This document shows, in pieces, positions 18,453-27,818 of a stretch of DNA of 64,000 nucleotides. The notes beneath the pieces were generated by a model that saw only the letters and a list, made by a program, of their open reading frames with translations, made no database searches and was not told where the DNA came from. The stretch spans positions 1 through 64,000 of the forward strand of contig JAFVSR010000018.1 of the NCBI GenBank assembly GCA_017503645.1. Reading direction: 5' to 3'. Within the stretch, counting starts at the first letter, position 1, and each line of letters begins with the position of its first letter. The DNA comes from Bacteroidaceae bacterium (lineage in GTDB: Bacteria > Bacteroidota > Bacteroidia > Bacteroidales > Bacteroidaceae). The position numbers were made by a program, and so were the translations under genes.

Positions 18453-20367
18453 CTTGGTTCTCCGTTTGGTTTTCTTCAAATAAATATCCTCTACCGTGTG
18501 TAAGCATATTGAATTCAAATGTCAGATAATCCGCCATAGTGTTTTCAAAATCCTTTTCGGTAGGTATCTCATCATTGAAATAATAGAAAGCGTGTAGCCA
18601 CTCATCATCGGCTTCGATAGTTGTTTCCACGCAGAATTTAGTTTCCGATTCTATTCTTCCAAACCACACATCGAGCAAATGCTGTCGTTTGTCCTTTGCA
18701 CTTGCTGTTTCTTCCAAACCGATGTGTTTACTTACTTCAAAACCGTCATCCTCAAAGTTGATAAATTTGCATAGATGGTTTTTATCGTGTGGAATACCAG
18801 CCGTAAACACTGCAATACAAGGATTTGTGCCGACACGATAAAAAGTATTCTTATTCAAAGTAATAACGCCCTCTAATGTATGATGCTTCAAAATATTATT
18901 CTTAATATTCTGTTCTTCTTTGCTCTTACCTGTAACGGAAGATTGCGGAATAATCACAATCGCCCTCGCTCCCTCTGTTAGTGAATCAAGCAGGTGCTCG
19001 GTAAAACTAATCTCATATAAGTTTGGATTATCCTTTGAGCCTTGTGAGTATGGAGGATTCATCATACCAACTGTACAACCTTTCAGTTGTAATTGGCTCG
19101 TATTCTGCTTTAAGAAATCCAAATTGTGTAGATTGCTCTTGCCATCACCTCTCAATATCATATTTGTTGTAGCGATGGTAAACATATAAGGTTGCAACTC
19201 GATACCAAACAATTGGTCGCGTCTAATGCTTCTTCTTTGTGTTTCATCATCGGTTGCCTTTACCATTTTGTGCATTGCTGCAATGAGAAAACCCGCAGTT
19301 CCGCAACAGGGGTCAAAAACCTTATCTGTTGGTTTCAATTGAGCTAACTCGCAGAACAATTCTGTGATGTGTTTAGGAGTAAGCACAATTCCGAGTGTCT
19401 GTCCGTCACCACCCGAATATGACATAAATTCTCCATAGAAGCGGCCTAAGTAATCTTCCGCAGAGTTTTGGTATCTGATATTCTTGTAAATGCTCTTATA
19501 GAGAAATTCTGTATAATGCTTTAATGGGGTTTTCCCTAATGTTTCATCTATCTCATTGATTTTGGTAGTATCTTTAATTACAGAGAACTGACTCAACAAT
19601 TTATCTCTTTTAGTGTCAGGAGTTACATTTGCACGATATAGATTATTCTTAATAGCATCATAAATCTTTTGACCATCGGTAATCACAGAATCCCCGATGA
19701 GAGATTCGATAGAGAATGTATTGAACTCTATTTCACGAAGAGCCAACATTATACCCGATACAATCAATGGTTTCTGCTCAGTCGTTAGATGACCATAGTT
19801 CCGTAAATCATTATGTAGTTTCTCGGCATCTTTTAGAATTTCGGCAGTTGTCTTTTCTACATCGGTTTCTTCTTTTAGAACCTCTTTCAAATAGAACTCA
19901 TCAATATTGCTTTCATTGAATGAAATAAATGTTTCCACATCTTGCAATTCTTGATAATCGCCACGCTCATTGATAAAGATAGGGGTTATCTTATGTCTCT
20001 TAGCATTACCAGATACTCCAAATGCTAAAACCTTATGATAAGATGTATTCTGTGCTAAATGCAATCCGTAAAATAATGCTCCATTTACGGCATAGTCCTT
20101 AACAGCCTTTACATCTTGTGATATTAGATTCTTGCTATCCCTACACAAGTGTTTTTCGAGAGCTGCTTTATCCTCAATCACGATAATGAAATCCTTAACA
20201 ACACCACAATATTCGGGATAACCCACATTTCCCGTACCCGACTTTGATGCTGTTTTCAAGGCTTCGTTAATCTCCAATATATCACAGCCCTGTGGCGTTA
20301 AATGAATATCTGCTTCATTTAACAACTCATATACCCACAAGTCTGTTTTAACCTCTTTCTTTGCCAT
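18445..20367 (-). CDS. BcgI-like bifunctional restriction/methylation subunit (HsdM type)
   Basis: The protein has 640 residues. Residues 1-~170 hold a PD-(D/E)XK-like nuclease: P51-E52, twelve residues, then E65-D-K67 (PEYCGVVKDFIIVIEDKA). A helical HsdM-type region follows. The N6-adenine methylase has FDPCCGTAGF (351-360, AdoMet binding) and NPPY (437-440, catalytic). Length and motif spacing match the A subunit of BcgI, a Type IIB enzyme that cuts and methylates with one A and one B subunit. No separate HsdR gene is present, which fits. The specificity gene follows with an 8-bp overlap. The assignment to BcgI-like is from motif layout; a plain HsdM is the alternative. Confidence 0.85.
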   Translation of the reverse strand: MAKKEVKTDLWVYELLNEADIHLTPQGCDILEINEALKTASKSGTGNVGYPEYCGVVKDFIIVIEDKAALEKHLCRDSKNLISQDVKAVKDYAVNGALFYGLHLAQNTSYHKVLAFGVSGNAKRHKITPIFINERGDYQELQDVETFISFNESNIDEFYLKEVLKEETDVEKTTAEILKDAEKLHNDLRNYGHLTTEQKPLIVSGIMLALREIEFNTFSIESLIGDSVITDGQKIYDAIKNNLYRANVTPDTKRDKLLSQFSVIKDTTKINEIDETLGKTPLKHYTEFLYKSIYKNIRYQNSAEDYLGRFYGEFMSYSGGDGQTLGIVLTPKHITELFCELAQLKPTDKVFDPCCGTAGFLIAAMHKMVKATDDETQRRSIRRDQLFGIELQPYMFTIATTNMILRGDGKSNLHNLDFLKQNTSQLQLKGCTVGMMNPPYSQGSKDNPNLYEISFTEHLLDSLTEGARAIVIIPQSSVTGKSKEEQNIKNNILKHHTLEGVITLNKNTFYRVGTNPCIAVFTAGIPHDKNHLCKFINFEDDGFEVSKHIGLEETASAKDKRQHLLDVWFGRIESETKFCVETTIEADDEWLHAFYYFNDEIPTEKDFENTMADYLTFEFNMLTHGRGYLFEENQTENQDE

Positions 20368-20562
20368 AATGGTTAGTTGTCCTTTATTATTAGGCTATTA
20401 TTACTAAATTTAGTGCAAAGTTAATGGAATTATTTCAAAATCATTTCCGTAGAGGTCGTAAAAGTGTTTTTGAGGTGTCTGTTTGCTTATAAAACCCACT
20501 TGAAATAATTGGTTCGGAGAAGAAAAACGACACAATCGCCGTTTCATTTGCGATTCTTTTTA

Positions 20563-20570
20563 TACCTTTG
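20563..20570 (+). promoter_or_regulatory. promoter -7 element for the DUF1016 nuclease gene
   Basis: TACCTTTG matches TAnnTTTG exactly. It lies 18 bp before the ATG at 20589 and overlaps a TTG that would otherwise be an earlier start, which argues for the ATG. Confidence 0.6.
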
Positions 20571-20588
20571 TCGGCAAATAATAAGCAT

Positions 20589-21722
20589 ATGAGCGATTTA
20601 CAGGCATACGCCGAGGCGATACGGGTTATTAAGGAAGCGATATTGCGTAGTCAGTACCGTGCTGCATCTGCGACTAATAAAGAACAACTATCATTGTATT
20701 ATGGTATAGGTTGCTATGTTGCTAAGAACTCTCGTGAGGGCTTTTGGGGCAAAGGTGCAATCGAGACTATTAGCCAGCAACTACAAAAGGAGTTGCCTGG
20801 GCTTCGCGGATTCTCGGCAGCCAATATCAAATTTATGCGTCAGTTTTATGAGACTTGGTGCGAGGATTTGAAATCGCTAACTACGGTTAGCGGAATAGGT
20901 GATGACAAATCGCTAACTGCGGTTAGCGAAATTGACACCCAATTGTTAATACCTTGCGAAAACATTCAGAAAGAAGACTTTGACATCACCTCATTCTTGG
21001 GATTAGGCTTTACACATCATATGATTATTGTTCGTAAAACCAATTCCCTTGCCGAGCGTCTGTTCTACATTCGTCAAGCCCTTGCGAATAAGTGGAGTAA
21101 AGAGGTGTTATCTGCAAGAATAGAAGATGATTTGTTTAATCATCAAGGCGAGATTGCCAACAACTTCATTCAGAAGATACCCGATGCTCGCCAATCATTG
21201 AAAGCAATAGGGATGTTCAAAGATGAATACCTTCTGGATTTTATCAATGTAGAGGAACTTGGTGAACGAGATAAAGAGGATATTGATGAACGGGTTATTG
21301 AACAGGAAATCATACACAATATTAAGAAATTCATTCTTACCTTTGGTCGAGACTTTGCATTTGTAGGTAATCAGTACAAATTAGAGGTGTACGGAGTGGA
21401 GCATTTCCCCGACTTGATTTTCTTTAATCGAGAACTGAACGCATTAGTTGTAATAGAGTTAAAGAAAGGAGCATTCAAATCTTCTTATTTAGGGCAATTA
21501 TGCACTTATCTTCGTTTGGTAGATGACCAAATGCGTAAGCCACACGAAAATCCATCAATCGGCATAGTGCTATGTAAGAGTGCAGACAAAAAGTATGTGG
21601 AGTATGTAATCCAAGACTACGATAAACCATTAGGCGTTGCCACATACAAAACTTCGGATGAGATGCCAGAGAAATTAAAACAGGCATTGCCCGATATTGA
21701 AGAATTAAAGAAGTTACTATAA
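20589..21722 (+). CDS. DUF1016 (YhcG-type) PDDEXK nuclease
   Basis: The protein has 377 residues. The N-terminal ~130 residues form the DUF1016 helical domain (LYYGIGCYVAKNS, WGKGAIETISQQL, FSAANIKFMRQFYETW). The C-terminal half is the PD-(D/E)XK nuclease domain: FGRDFAFVGNQYKLEVYG, DLIFFNRELNALVVIELKKG with the E-x-K, then GQLCTYL. A linker near residue 95 repeats SLT-x-VS around a short palindrome GCTAACTGCGGTTAGC. Homologues often sit beside restriction-modification genes and have been linked to phage defence. Here it diverges from the BcgI-like operon inside the repeat-bounded island. Confidence 0.9.
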   Translation: MSDLQAYAEAIRVIKEAILRSQYRAASATNKEQLSLYYGIGCYVAKNSREGFWGKGAIETISQQLQKELPGLRGFSAANIKFMRQFYETWCEDLKSLTTVSGIGDDKSLTAVSEIDTQLLIPCENIQKEDFDITSFLGLGFTHHMIIVRKTNSLAERLFYIRQALANKWSKEVLSARIEDDLFNHQGEIANNFIQKIPDARQSLKAIGMFKDEYLLDFINVEELGERDKEDIDERVIEQEIIHNIKKFILTFGRDFAFVGNQYKLEVYGVEHFPDLIFFNRELNALVVIELKKGAFKSSYLGQLCTYLRLVDDQMRKPHENPSIGIVLCKSADKKYVEYVIQDYDKPLGVATYKTSDEMPEKLKQALPDIEELKKLL

Positions 21723-21904
21723 ATAAGAACGCAGACAAAAGAAAATTATCTCATTCTCTTTTGTCTGCATTTCTTTTATCACCTTTGCACCATCAGAGTT
21801 ATCACATTGGAGCATAACAATGAAGAGCTCAGAAATACGAACGGTTGCTATCTCGTTACCCAATTTTCAAGCAATCCGAATAATCGTCTAATTCTAAGAT
21901 AATT
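21723..21904. other. AT-rich gene-free end of the restriction island
   Basis: No gene is seen between the DUF1016 stop and the hairpin at 21905. The whole gap to 22079 holds only the hairpin, the third 49-bp repeat and a terminator. Confidence 0.6.
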
Positions 21905-21946
21905 GCAAATTCTGCGTTTTTTTAACAAAAAAAACGCAGAATTTGC
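21905..21946. terminator. hairpin/terminator at right edge of restriction island
   Basis: The arms GCAAATTCTGCG and CGCAGAATTTGC are joined through T and A runs. It can form an intrinsic terminator for the DUF1016 gene and directly abuts the third 49-bp repeat. Confidence 0.6.
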
Positions 21947-21950
21947 AGGT

Positions 21951-21999
21951 ATTCCCGAGGCGCAGCCTATCTTCACCGAAGGTAAAGATAGTGCAAGCC
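21951..21999 (+). repeat. 49-bp direct repeat, copy 3 (right side of restriction island)
   Basis: It is identical and co-oriented to the copies at 15929 and 16069. It marks the right boundary of the restriction genes, about 5.9 kb from copy 2. Confidence 0.92.
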
Positions 22000-22026
22000 C
22001 CTTCCACTTCCCACAACCAAACAAAC

Positions 22027-22056
22027 ACCTCGGGCGGCCACAAGGCCGCCCGAGGT
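22027..22056. terminator. terminator of the GH27-GH16 gene
   Basis: A 13-bp GC-rich stem ACCTCGGGCGGCC / GGCCGCCCGAGGT has an ACAA loop, 24 bp past the gene's stop on the minus strand. Confidence 0.8.
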
Positions 22057-22079
22057 TCATCTATACAAGCATTAAAGCA

Positions 22080-25000
22080 TCACTTAACCACTGCCTTTTG
22101 ACCGTCAATCACATAAATACCCGCAGGCAGATAGAAGGTGTGACAACCATCCACAAACGCTTTGGCCACGGTGCGGCCCACTATATCATACACCACAACA
22201 TCTTGGAGCGAAGCGGTAGAAACCATCACACCACCGTCAACAGCCGACAGCTTCACAGGATTCCTATCCACAACATTTACAATACCCACAGTGCCGAGGG
22301 TATTCTCCATACCCTTCTTCTGATATACACGCACCCAGTCGAACAATGTTTCGTATGTATGCGTAACATCGGCATTTGCAGCCCACGAGCCGTTGCCCAC
22401 ACTCTGGTTCAGTATAATGTGGAAATGGTCATCGAAAGGCCACTGGCCCTTGTTAAGAGCATCGCTCGACGATGATTTATAGTACTGCGCCACCTGTTTG
22501 CCATCGACGAACCACACGAGCGATGTTTCGTCCCACTCGAGTGTAAACACGTGATAACGATCCAGCGGGGTATATTCATTGAAGCTCGATTGCGGGTTGC
22601 CTGTGTTTCCTAAATTGTATGTCCAGTTTGAGTGAACGGTATGATAGGCTCTCTCCTGCGCATCTATCACCTCCCATATATCAATCTCGCCATCATTGGG
22701 CCAACCACCCGACTGGTCCTCGGGCATCATCCAGAATGCGGGGAAGTTACCTTTCCAACCACTTGTCTTTATGCGGCCCTCGATGCGGCCATACGTAAAG
22801 CCGAACTTGCCACGGCTCCATATACCGCCTGTAATCATTGGCACGTTATCTACCGAGGTGTCGGGGTTGGGTATTGCGCGGGTAACCAGCTTGCCATCCT
22901 CAATGTACACAACCTCCTCGCGGTCGCTCAACCAACGGTTCCAAGTGGCTCCTTGTCGCTGACAACGTGACCACCATTGGCTTGCAGGCTGCGTGCCATC
23001 GGCAGCATTGAACTCATCGCTGAACACCAACTGCCATTCGCTGTCGGCGCTGTTTGCAAACTCGGCGATAATCTCAACCTCACCATCTACATACTCGGCA
23101 GGCAGCGTCATAACATCGGACGATGCCGTCATCACCTCCTCGCTCCACTGCTTGTTGCCATTGACATATTGCTCGCCCTTTATGTTGTGGCCGTGGCGCA
23201 CAACCACCTCGCTTGCTTCGAAGCCCGGAGCTCCGGACATCAGTTGGAACTGCAACTCAGACATTGGGGACACAGCCATTGGCAACGCCGAATTATTGGG
23301 GGCAATGATACTGCCGTTGAGAGTATTGAGGTTCAATGGGCAGTTACCCGTAACTATATTTATAAGGAAATCGACCACCACACCATTGTTGGCAACAATT
23401 GCAGCCGAACCGGCAGGAGATACATCATTTACATCGGCTTTCACACGGGCACGATATACACCGGCAGGCACATTATCGGGGAGTTTGTAAAGCGGTAGCA
23501 CCTTGCCGGGGGCCGCAACCTCGTTGCCATTGCTATCCTTGCCATTGTATTGAGTGAAGGCCACCAACTCGCTCGAATACGAAGGAAGCCCATCGCTGTT
23601 GAGCAGCGCAGTGAAACGGCCGTCGTTGTTCCAGTCGATATACAGATAGTAGTGCAGGCCGTCGCGGTTGTCATCTACCGAGAGGGTGAACGAGCGAGGC
23701 GACGACAACACAACGGGTACATCGGTCATATCTATATATACATTGCTGCCCGTCACCTGAGTATTATAGTCGTAGAGCCCTACCGCCAATGCAAGCACGC
23801 CGTTGTACTCCTCACCGGCAACCGCATCCTTATCGAAAGAAACGGCATATCCATCGGCAAGCGCATCCTCTTGTGCCTCGGCAAAGAGAGCCTCTATTTG
23901 CACATCGCCATCCACATATTCGGCAGGCAGCACAAGCACACCATCCTTGCACATATATGCGGGGATTAAATCGTCGCTATACTGCTTTACACCAAACTTT
24001 TCGGCATCGCCCGTGAGATTATGTCCGTGGCGCACCTTCACAACATCGAGCACATAGCCTACAGCAGGCACCACCTTCAACTCAAGCGGCTTGCCAAAGG
24101 GCACCGTGGCAGGCAGAGCAGAGCCATCGCCGGCAAGCAGGGCGCCATTCTCTGCAACCACCGAAAGAGCACCGCTCTCGCCGTGTACATTTATGCACAC
24201 ATCGCATATGGCACCACCATTCTTTATTATTCCGTTGCCATCCTCGGTGCGGCCGGCAGGGTCAATAGAGGCCCAATCGACCTTGTAGCGCATAAGATAC
24301 ATACCATTTGCAAGGTCGGCAGGCAAAGTGAACGAGGGCGGGTTGAGCACATCGGCATTGGTCACACGCACACCTGTGCTGTTGTATCCCACACCCGAGT
24401 TCAATGTCTGTTCGGCATACGAGAATGCCATAATATCGCTATCGGCGGCATAGGTACCATCCTCGTTAAGCACCGCATCGAAAGCACCATCCTGTCCGCG
24501 GTCGAGATAAACAAAGCCGTTCATCCAGTTACCTGTAAAGCCGAACACGGGTGTGAGCGACTCGCCTGCCATTGCAGTGAAAGCAGCGCCATCTACCTTG
24601 CTGTATATTTTAAGCGGCGTGGGCATATCTATCTTCTGGTTGCCATCGGCCGAGCCATTGAGCGACACGCTGTTAAGACGGCGCGAACCGTGTGTATAGT
24701 TCATTGTCTTGTCGAACACCACGGGATAGTAATCCACATCCTCTGTCACATTCTTGGGGATAAGTTTCATACAATCGATATCACCCATCCAACCCTGGTT
24801 ATAAAGGCGCACTACGTTGTTGCCCTTGTTCAGAGTGACATTGACATCCACCGTACCCACTGCGCTCCAGCTGCCACCGTTTGTGGTAACCTCCACGGGA
24901 GTGCCATCGTTCACGCTCACCAGCATCTTGCGATTCTCGCCCGAGATGAATGAGAAGCGAAGCGTATATTCACCACCCTCTTTGCTATATACATTGCGCC

Positions 25001-26345
25001 ATTGCAGGTCGTTTTCCTCATTACCGCCAAGCCAGCCCACTGCAACGCCTCCCGAGCAAGAGGATTTGTCGAGGTACATAGCGGTGCCTGCCGCTTCGTG
25101 GTTCTCCAATTCCTGATAGCAGGTGAGCCAAGCTGTTTCGGCCTCATAGAGAGAGCGTTCGAGGCGCTCCTCGGCAGTCAACTTATATATGCGTGTGCCG
25201 TGTGCGGGCACTGCAACGGCCAATGCCCCGCTGAACAGGCCCCTATCCTTCTTTTCGAAGAGGTCGCGCACAGCCACATCGCCCGCAAGGTCGAGGTCGG
25301 AGAAAGCAATGCTCATCTGTTGCTCTGTATCGGTGGGGTTATAGAAGGCCACAACACGTTTAGTGCCGTTGAGCACCTCAACATCCTTCACAAGCACATA
25401 TGCGCCATTCTCCTTTTTCACCACATATGCCTGCAGGCCAAGAACATCCTGATTCACGGCTATAAGTTCCTTGTTCTGCATCAACGCAAGAGCGTCACCC
25501 TTTATATCGTTGAGGTCGCAACCGATGAGCAGCGGCGAGCTCATAACACACCACATACCAAAATGGGTTTTGTCCTCCTCGTCGGTGAGGCCGCGGCCCA
25601 CCTCAAGCATATCCATATCGTTGTAACGGCCGTTGCCTGCGTATGCCGACAGATAGAGGCTCTGGTTAATGATACGCTTCACCGAAGCCCAACCAAGATA
25701 GATATCCTCGGTTGTGCGCCAGGAATTGGCAATATCGCAAGCCCAGGTACCGGGGAAAGCCCAACGACATAAGTTCCAGGTAATATCGGTGCGGCCCGTG
25801 CTCTTTATAGCCTCATAAATCTCCTTGTAGCGCGCCTCAACATCGAGGTCGAGCCCCTCGGAGTTATTTCCGGCATCGGCGCCGCAATAATCTATCTTAA
25901 TAAAATCGAAATCAAGTTCATTGAAATAGAGATTCATATCCTGCTCATCGTGACCGTAGAGGCCCACTCCTACGCCTATTTCATCGCCGCCCCAATACGA
26001 AGCACAAGTGTTACGCCCCGCATCGGAGTAGATGCCCGCCTTAAGCCCACAGCTGTGGATATAATCCACAAGCGGACGCAAGCCGTTAGGGAAGCGTGTG
26101 GGATGAATGAGCAGTTTGCCATTCTCATCGCGACCGCCAAAGAAGCCATCGTCTATGTTTATGTGATTGTAGCCACAATCGTAGAAACCGAGCTCCACCA
26201 TAGCATCGGCCTGCGCCTTAATGATGGATTCGCTAATCTCGAAGCCGTATGCATTCCACGAGCTCCACCCCATCAACGGGGGATTTACGGCAACAGCCAC
26301 CATCGTTGCCGCACACAGCATTACGCCAAGTATAAGTTTTTTCAT
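22080..26345 (-). CDS. secreted GH27 alpha-galactosidase fused to GH16 endo-glycanase
   Basis: The protein has 1421 residues with signal peptide 1-20. GH27 (~21-400): MGWSSWNAYG, nucleophile D152 in IKIDYCG, acid/base D214 in SWRTTED, ending in a beta domain. Residues ~405-530 form a CBM6/35-like module (YEAETAW...GGVAVGWLGG). Residues ~540-1100 carry two similar beta-domain pairs, each with an R/VRHGHN motif and a DVxLPAEYVDG/E-type strand. GH16 (~1105-1345) has the catalytic GEIDIWE near 1225. The last ~75 residues resemble a T9SS/Por sorting domain (VYDIVGR, LPAGIYVIDG). The two active sites suggest combined removal of galactose branches and backbone cutting of one polysaccharide. The substrate is not deducible. 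Confidence 0.9.
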   Translation of the reverse strand: MKKLILGVMLCAATMVAVAVNPPLMGWSSWNAYGFEISESIIKAQADAMVELGFYDCGYNHINIDDGFFGGRDENGKLLIHPTRFPNGLRPLVDYIHSCGLKAGIYSDAGRNTCASYWGGDEIGVGVGLYGHDEQDMNLYFNELDFDFIKIDYCGADAGNNSEGLDLDVEARYKEIYEAIKSTGRTDITWNLCRWAFPGTWACDIANSWRTTEDIYLGWASVKRIINQSLYLSAYAGNGRYNDMDMLEVGRGLTDEEDKTHFGMWCVMSSPLLIGCDLNDIKGDALALMQNKELIAVNQDVLGLQAYVVKKENGAYVLVKDVEVLNGTKRVVAFYNPTDTEQQMSIAFSDLDLAGDVAVRDLFEKKDRGLFSGALAVAVPAHGTRIYKLTAEERLERSLYEAETAWLTCYQELENHEAAGTAMYLDKSSCSGGVAVGWLGGNEENDLQWRNVYSKEGGEYTLRFSFISGENRKMLVSVNDGTPVEVTTNGGSWSAVGTVDVNVTLNKGNNVVRLYNQGWMGDIDCMKLIPKNVTEDVDYYPVVFDKTMNYTHGSRRLNSVSLNGSADGNQKIDMPTPLKIYSKVDGAAFTAMAGESLTPVFGFTGNWMNGFVYLDRGQDGAFDAVLNEDGTYAADSDIMAFSYAEQTLNSGVGYNSTGVRVTNADVLNPPSFTLPADLANGMYLMRYKVDWASIDPAGRTEDGNGIIKNGGAICDVCINVHGESGALSVVAENGALLAGDGSALPATVPFGKPLELKVVPAVGYVLDVVKVRHGHNLTGDAEKFGVKQYSDDLIPAYMCKDGVLVLPAEYVDGDVQIEALFAEAQEDALADGYAVSFDKDAVAGEEYNGVLALAVGLYDYNTQVTGSNVYIDMTDVPVVLSSPRSFTLSVDDNRDGLHYYLYIDWNNDGRFTALLNSDGLPSYSSELVAFTQYNGKDSNGNEVAAPGKVLPLYKLPDNVPAGVYRARVKADVNDVSPAGSAAIVANNGVVVDFLINIVTGNCPLNLNTLNGSIIAPNNSALPMAVSPMSELQFQLMSGAPGFEASEVVVRHGHNIKGEQYVNGNKQWSEEVMTASSDVMTLPAEYVDGEVEIIAEFANSADSEWQLVFSDEFNAADGTQPASQWWSRCQRQGATWNRWLSDREEVVYIEDGKLVTRAIPNPDTSVDNVPMITGGIWSRGKFGFTYGRIEGRIKTSGWKGNFPAFWMMPEDQSGGWPNDGEIDIWEVIDAQERAYHTVHSNWTYNLGNTGNPQSSFNEYTPLDRYHVFTLEWDETSLVWFVDGKQVAQYYKSSSSDALNKGQWPFDDHFHIILNQSVGNGSWAANADVTHTYETLFDWVRVYQKKGMENTLGTVGIVNVVDRNPVKLSAVDGGVMVSTASLQDVVVYDIVGRTVAKAFVDGCHTFYLPAGIYVIDGQKAVVK

Positions 26346-26379
26346 AATTATATTGAATTAAGGTTTTCAATGTTTGCTA

Positions 26380-26387
26380 CAAAAATA
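26380..26387 (-). promoter_or_regulatory. promoter -7 element for the GH27-GH16 gene
   Basis: TATTTTTG on the minus strand matches TAnnTTTG and lies 34 bp upstream of the ATG. Confidence 0.5.
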
Positions 26388-26409
26388 ATATATATTATTA
26401 AAGATTACT

Positions 26410-26417
26410 TACCTTTG
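26410..26417 (+). promoter_or_regulatory. promoter -7 element for panE
   Basis: TACCTTTG is an exact match to TAnnTTTG, 24 bp upstream of the panE ATG. Confidence 0.6.
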
Positions 26418-26441
26418 TGTAGATTTTAATAAAAAACCATT

Positions 26442-27362
26442 ATGAAATACGCGATTATAGGTACAGGCGCCGTGGGCAGTTTCTACGGAGGCAAACTGGC
26501 ACACGCAGGCTGCGATGTTCACTTTCTGTTGCATAGCGATTACGAATATGTGAAAGAACACGGCCTGCAAGTGGACTCTTGCGACGGCTCCTTTCACCTG
26601 CACAGCCCGCAGGTATATAACAACACCGCATCTATGCCGCAAGCCGATGTGGTTATCGTGGCGCTGAAAACCACCCGCAACCATCTGCTCAAGGAGTTAT
26701 TGCCGCCACTGCTACACAAAGAGACGCTGGTGCTGCTCATACAAAACGGCATAGGCCCCGAACCATTGCTGCAAGAGCAGTTCCCCAACCTATATTTGGC
26801 AGCAGGCCTTGCTTTTATATGCTCATCGAAGACCGAGCCCGGCCGTGTGAATCACCAATGTTACGGCAGCATAAACATAGGCAACTACTCCTGCAAGGAA
26901 CCCGCCATAATAGAGCAACTGATAGCCGATTTCACTATGGCAGGCATAACCGCCTGCGAGGTGGAGTATATGGAAGCCCGTTGGAAAAAAGAGGTATGGA
27001 ATATGCCTTTCAATGGAATGACTGTGGCACTCGACACTCGCACCGACCACCTGCTTGCCAACCCCGAAACACGAAAACTCATACATCGTCAAATGCTCGA
27101 GGTTATTGGTGCAGCGCAAGCGCTTGGTGCCAAAAACATAGAAGCATCGTTTGCCGACCAAATGATTGAAATGACACTTAATATGGCACCCTACTCCCCA
27201 TCGATGAAGCTCGACTACGATTTTCACCGCCCTATGGAGATAGATTACATTTACAGCAACGCCATAGCCGAGGCGCACAAAGCCGGTTTCTCAATGCCCT
27301 ACTTGGAAATGCTCGAGGCCCAGCTCCGTTTTTTGGAAGCCACCAGAAATAATAAGGAATAA
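26442..27362 (+). CDS. panE: 2-dehydropantoate 2-reductase
   Basis: This enzyme reduces ketopantoate to pantoate with NADPH in pantothenate and CoA synthesis. The protein has 306 residues. The N-terminal Rossmann motif is GTGAVGSFYGGKLAHAG. The catalytic Lys lies in WKKEVWNMPFN (~residue 180) with the conserved Asn. A C-terminal helical domain contains PSMKLDYDFHRPMEIDYI. It stands alone between its own promoter and a strong terminator. Confidence 0.92.
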   Translation: MKYAIIGTGAVGSFYGGKLAHAGCDVHFLLHSDYEYVKEHGLQVDSCDGSFHLHSPQVYNNTASMPQADVVIVALKTTRNHLLKELLPPLLHKETLVLLIQNGIGPEPLLQEQFPNLYLAAGLAFICSSKTEPGRVNHQCYGSINIGNYSCKEPAIIEQLIADFTMAGITACEVEYMEARWKKEVWNMPFNGMTVALDTRTDHLLANPETRKLIHRQMLEVIGAAQALGAKNIEASFADQMIEMTLNMAPYSPSMKLDYDFHRPMEIDYIYSNAIAEAHKAGFSMPYLEMLEAQLRFLEATRNNKE

Positions 27363-27374
27363 ATTCAAACAAAT

Positions 27375-27428
27375 AGCAATAGACTAAAGGAGGGCAGCCG
27401 TGTGGCTGCCCTCCTTTAGTCTATTGCT
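27375..27428. terminator. bidirectional terminator panE / his operon
   Basis: A perfect 25-bp stem (27375-27399 with 27404-27428) has a GTGT loop. It contains the stop codon of the last his-operon gene on the minus strand. Confidence 0.93.
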
Positions 27429-27816
27429 TGAAACGCACGAACCTGCTCACAGGCGACAAAGAGCCATCTTCGGCAATTTCCCGCAAGAAAAGCGTGTCAC
27501 ACGACACTGAATAATCGAACCTCCTGGGAATGGAGAATTTCATTCCCTGCATCCTATAGTGATACTCTGCATTTATCACTGCAGAATCGGGTTGCCACGA
27601 AATGCCGCAATGGAAAGTATCGGCCACAAAAACAAAGCCCGTGCTATCCTCGTTGAACATAAGTTCCAGTTTGGCGGCACCATCGGGCTGCTGCAACACC
27701 CACAAACCAAGCATATCACTATAGTAGGGCGCAGCGGGCTTCTCGCTCCGGCCTCCACCGCAAGCGGTGAAAAGCAAGGCAACAATTGCCAACGCAGAAA
27801 AAACGGTAGTTCTCAT
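27421..27816 (-). CDS. small lipocalin-like lipoprotein at the end of the his operon
   Basis: The protein has 131 residues with lipobox LLFTAC (Cys19) followed by GGGRSEKP. The rest is a predicted antiparallel beta structure (GLWVLQQPDGAAKLELMFNEDSTGFVFV) like the small lipocalin-type lipoproteins of Bacteroidales. The start is 2 bp after the hisIE stop, so it is co-transcribed with histidine genes although no functional link is evident. Confidence 0.75.
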   Translation of the reverse strand: MRTTVFSALAIVALLFTACGGGRSEKPAAPYYSDMLGLWVLQQPDGAAKLELMFNEDSTGFVFVADTFHCGISWQPDSAVINAEYHYRMQGMKFSIPRRFDYSVSCDTLFLREIAEDGSLSPVSRFVRFKQ

Positions 27817-27818
27817 AA

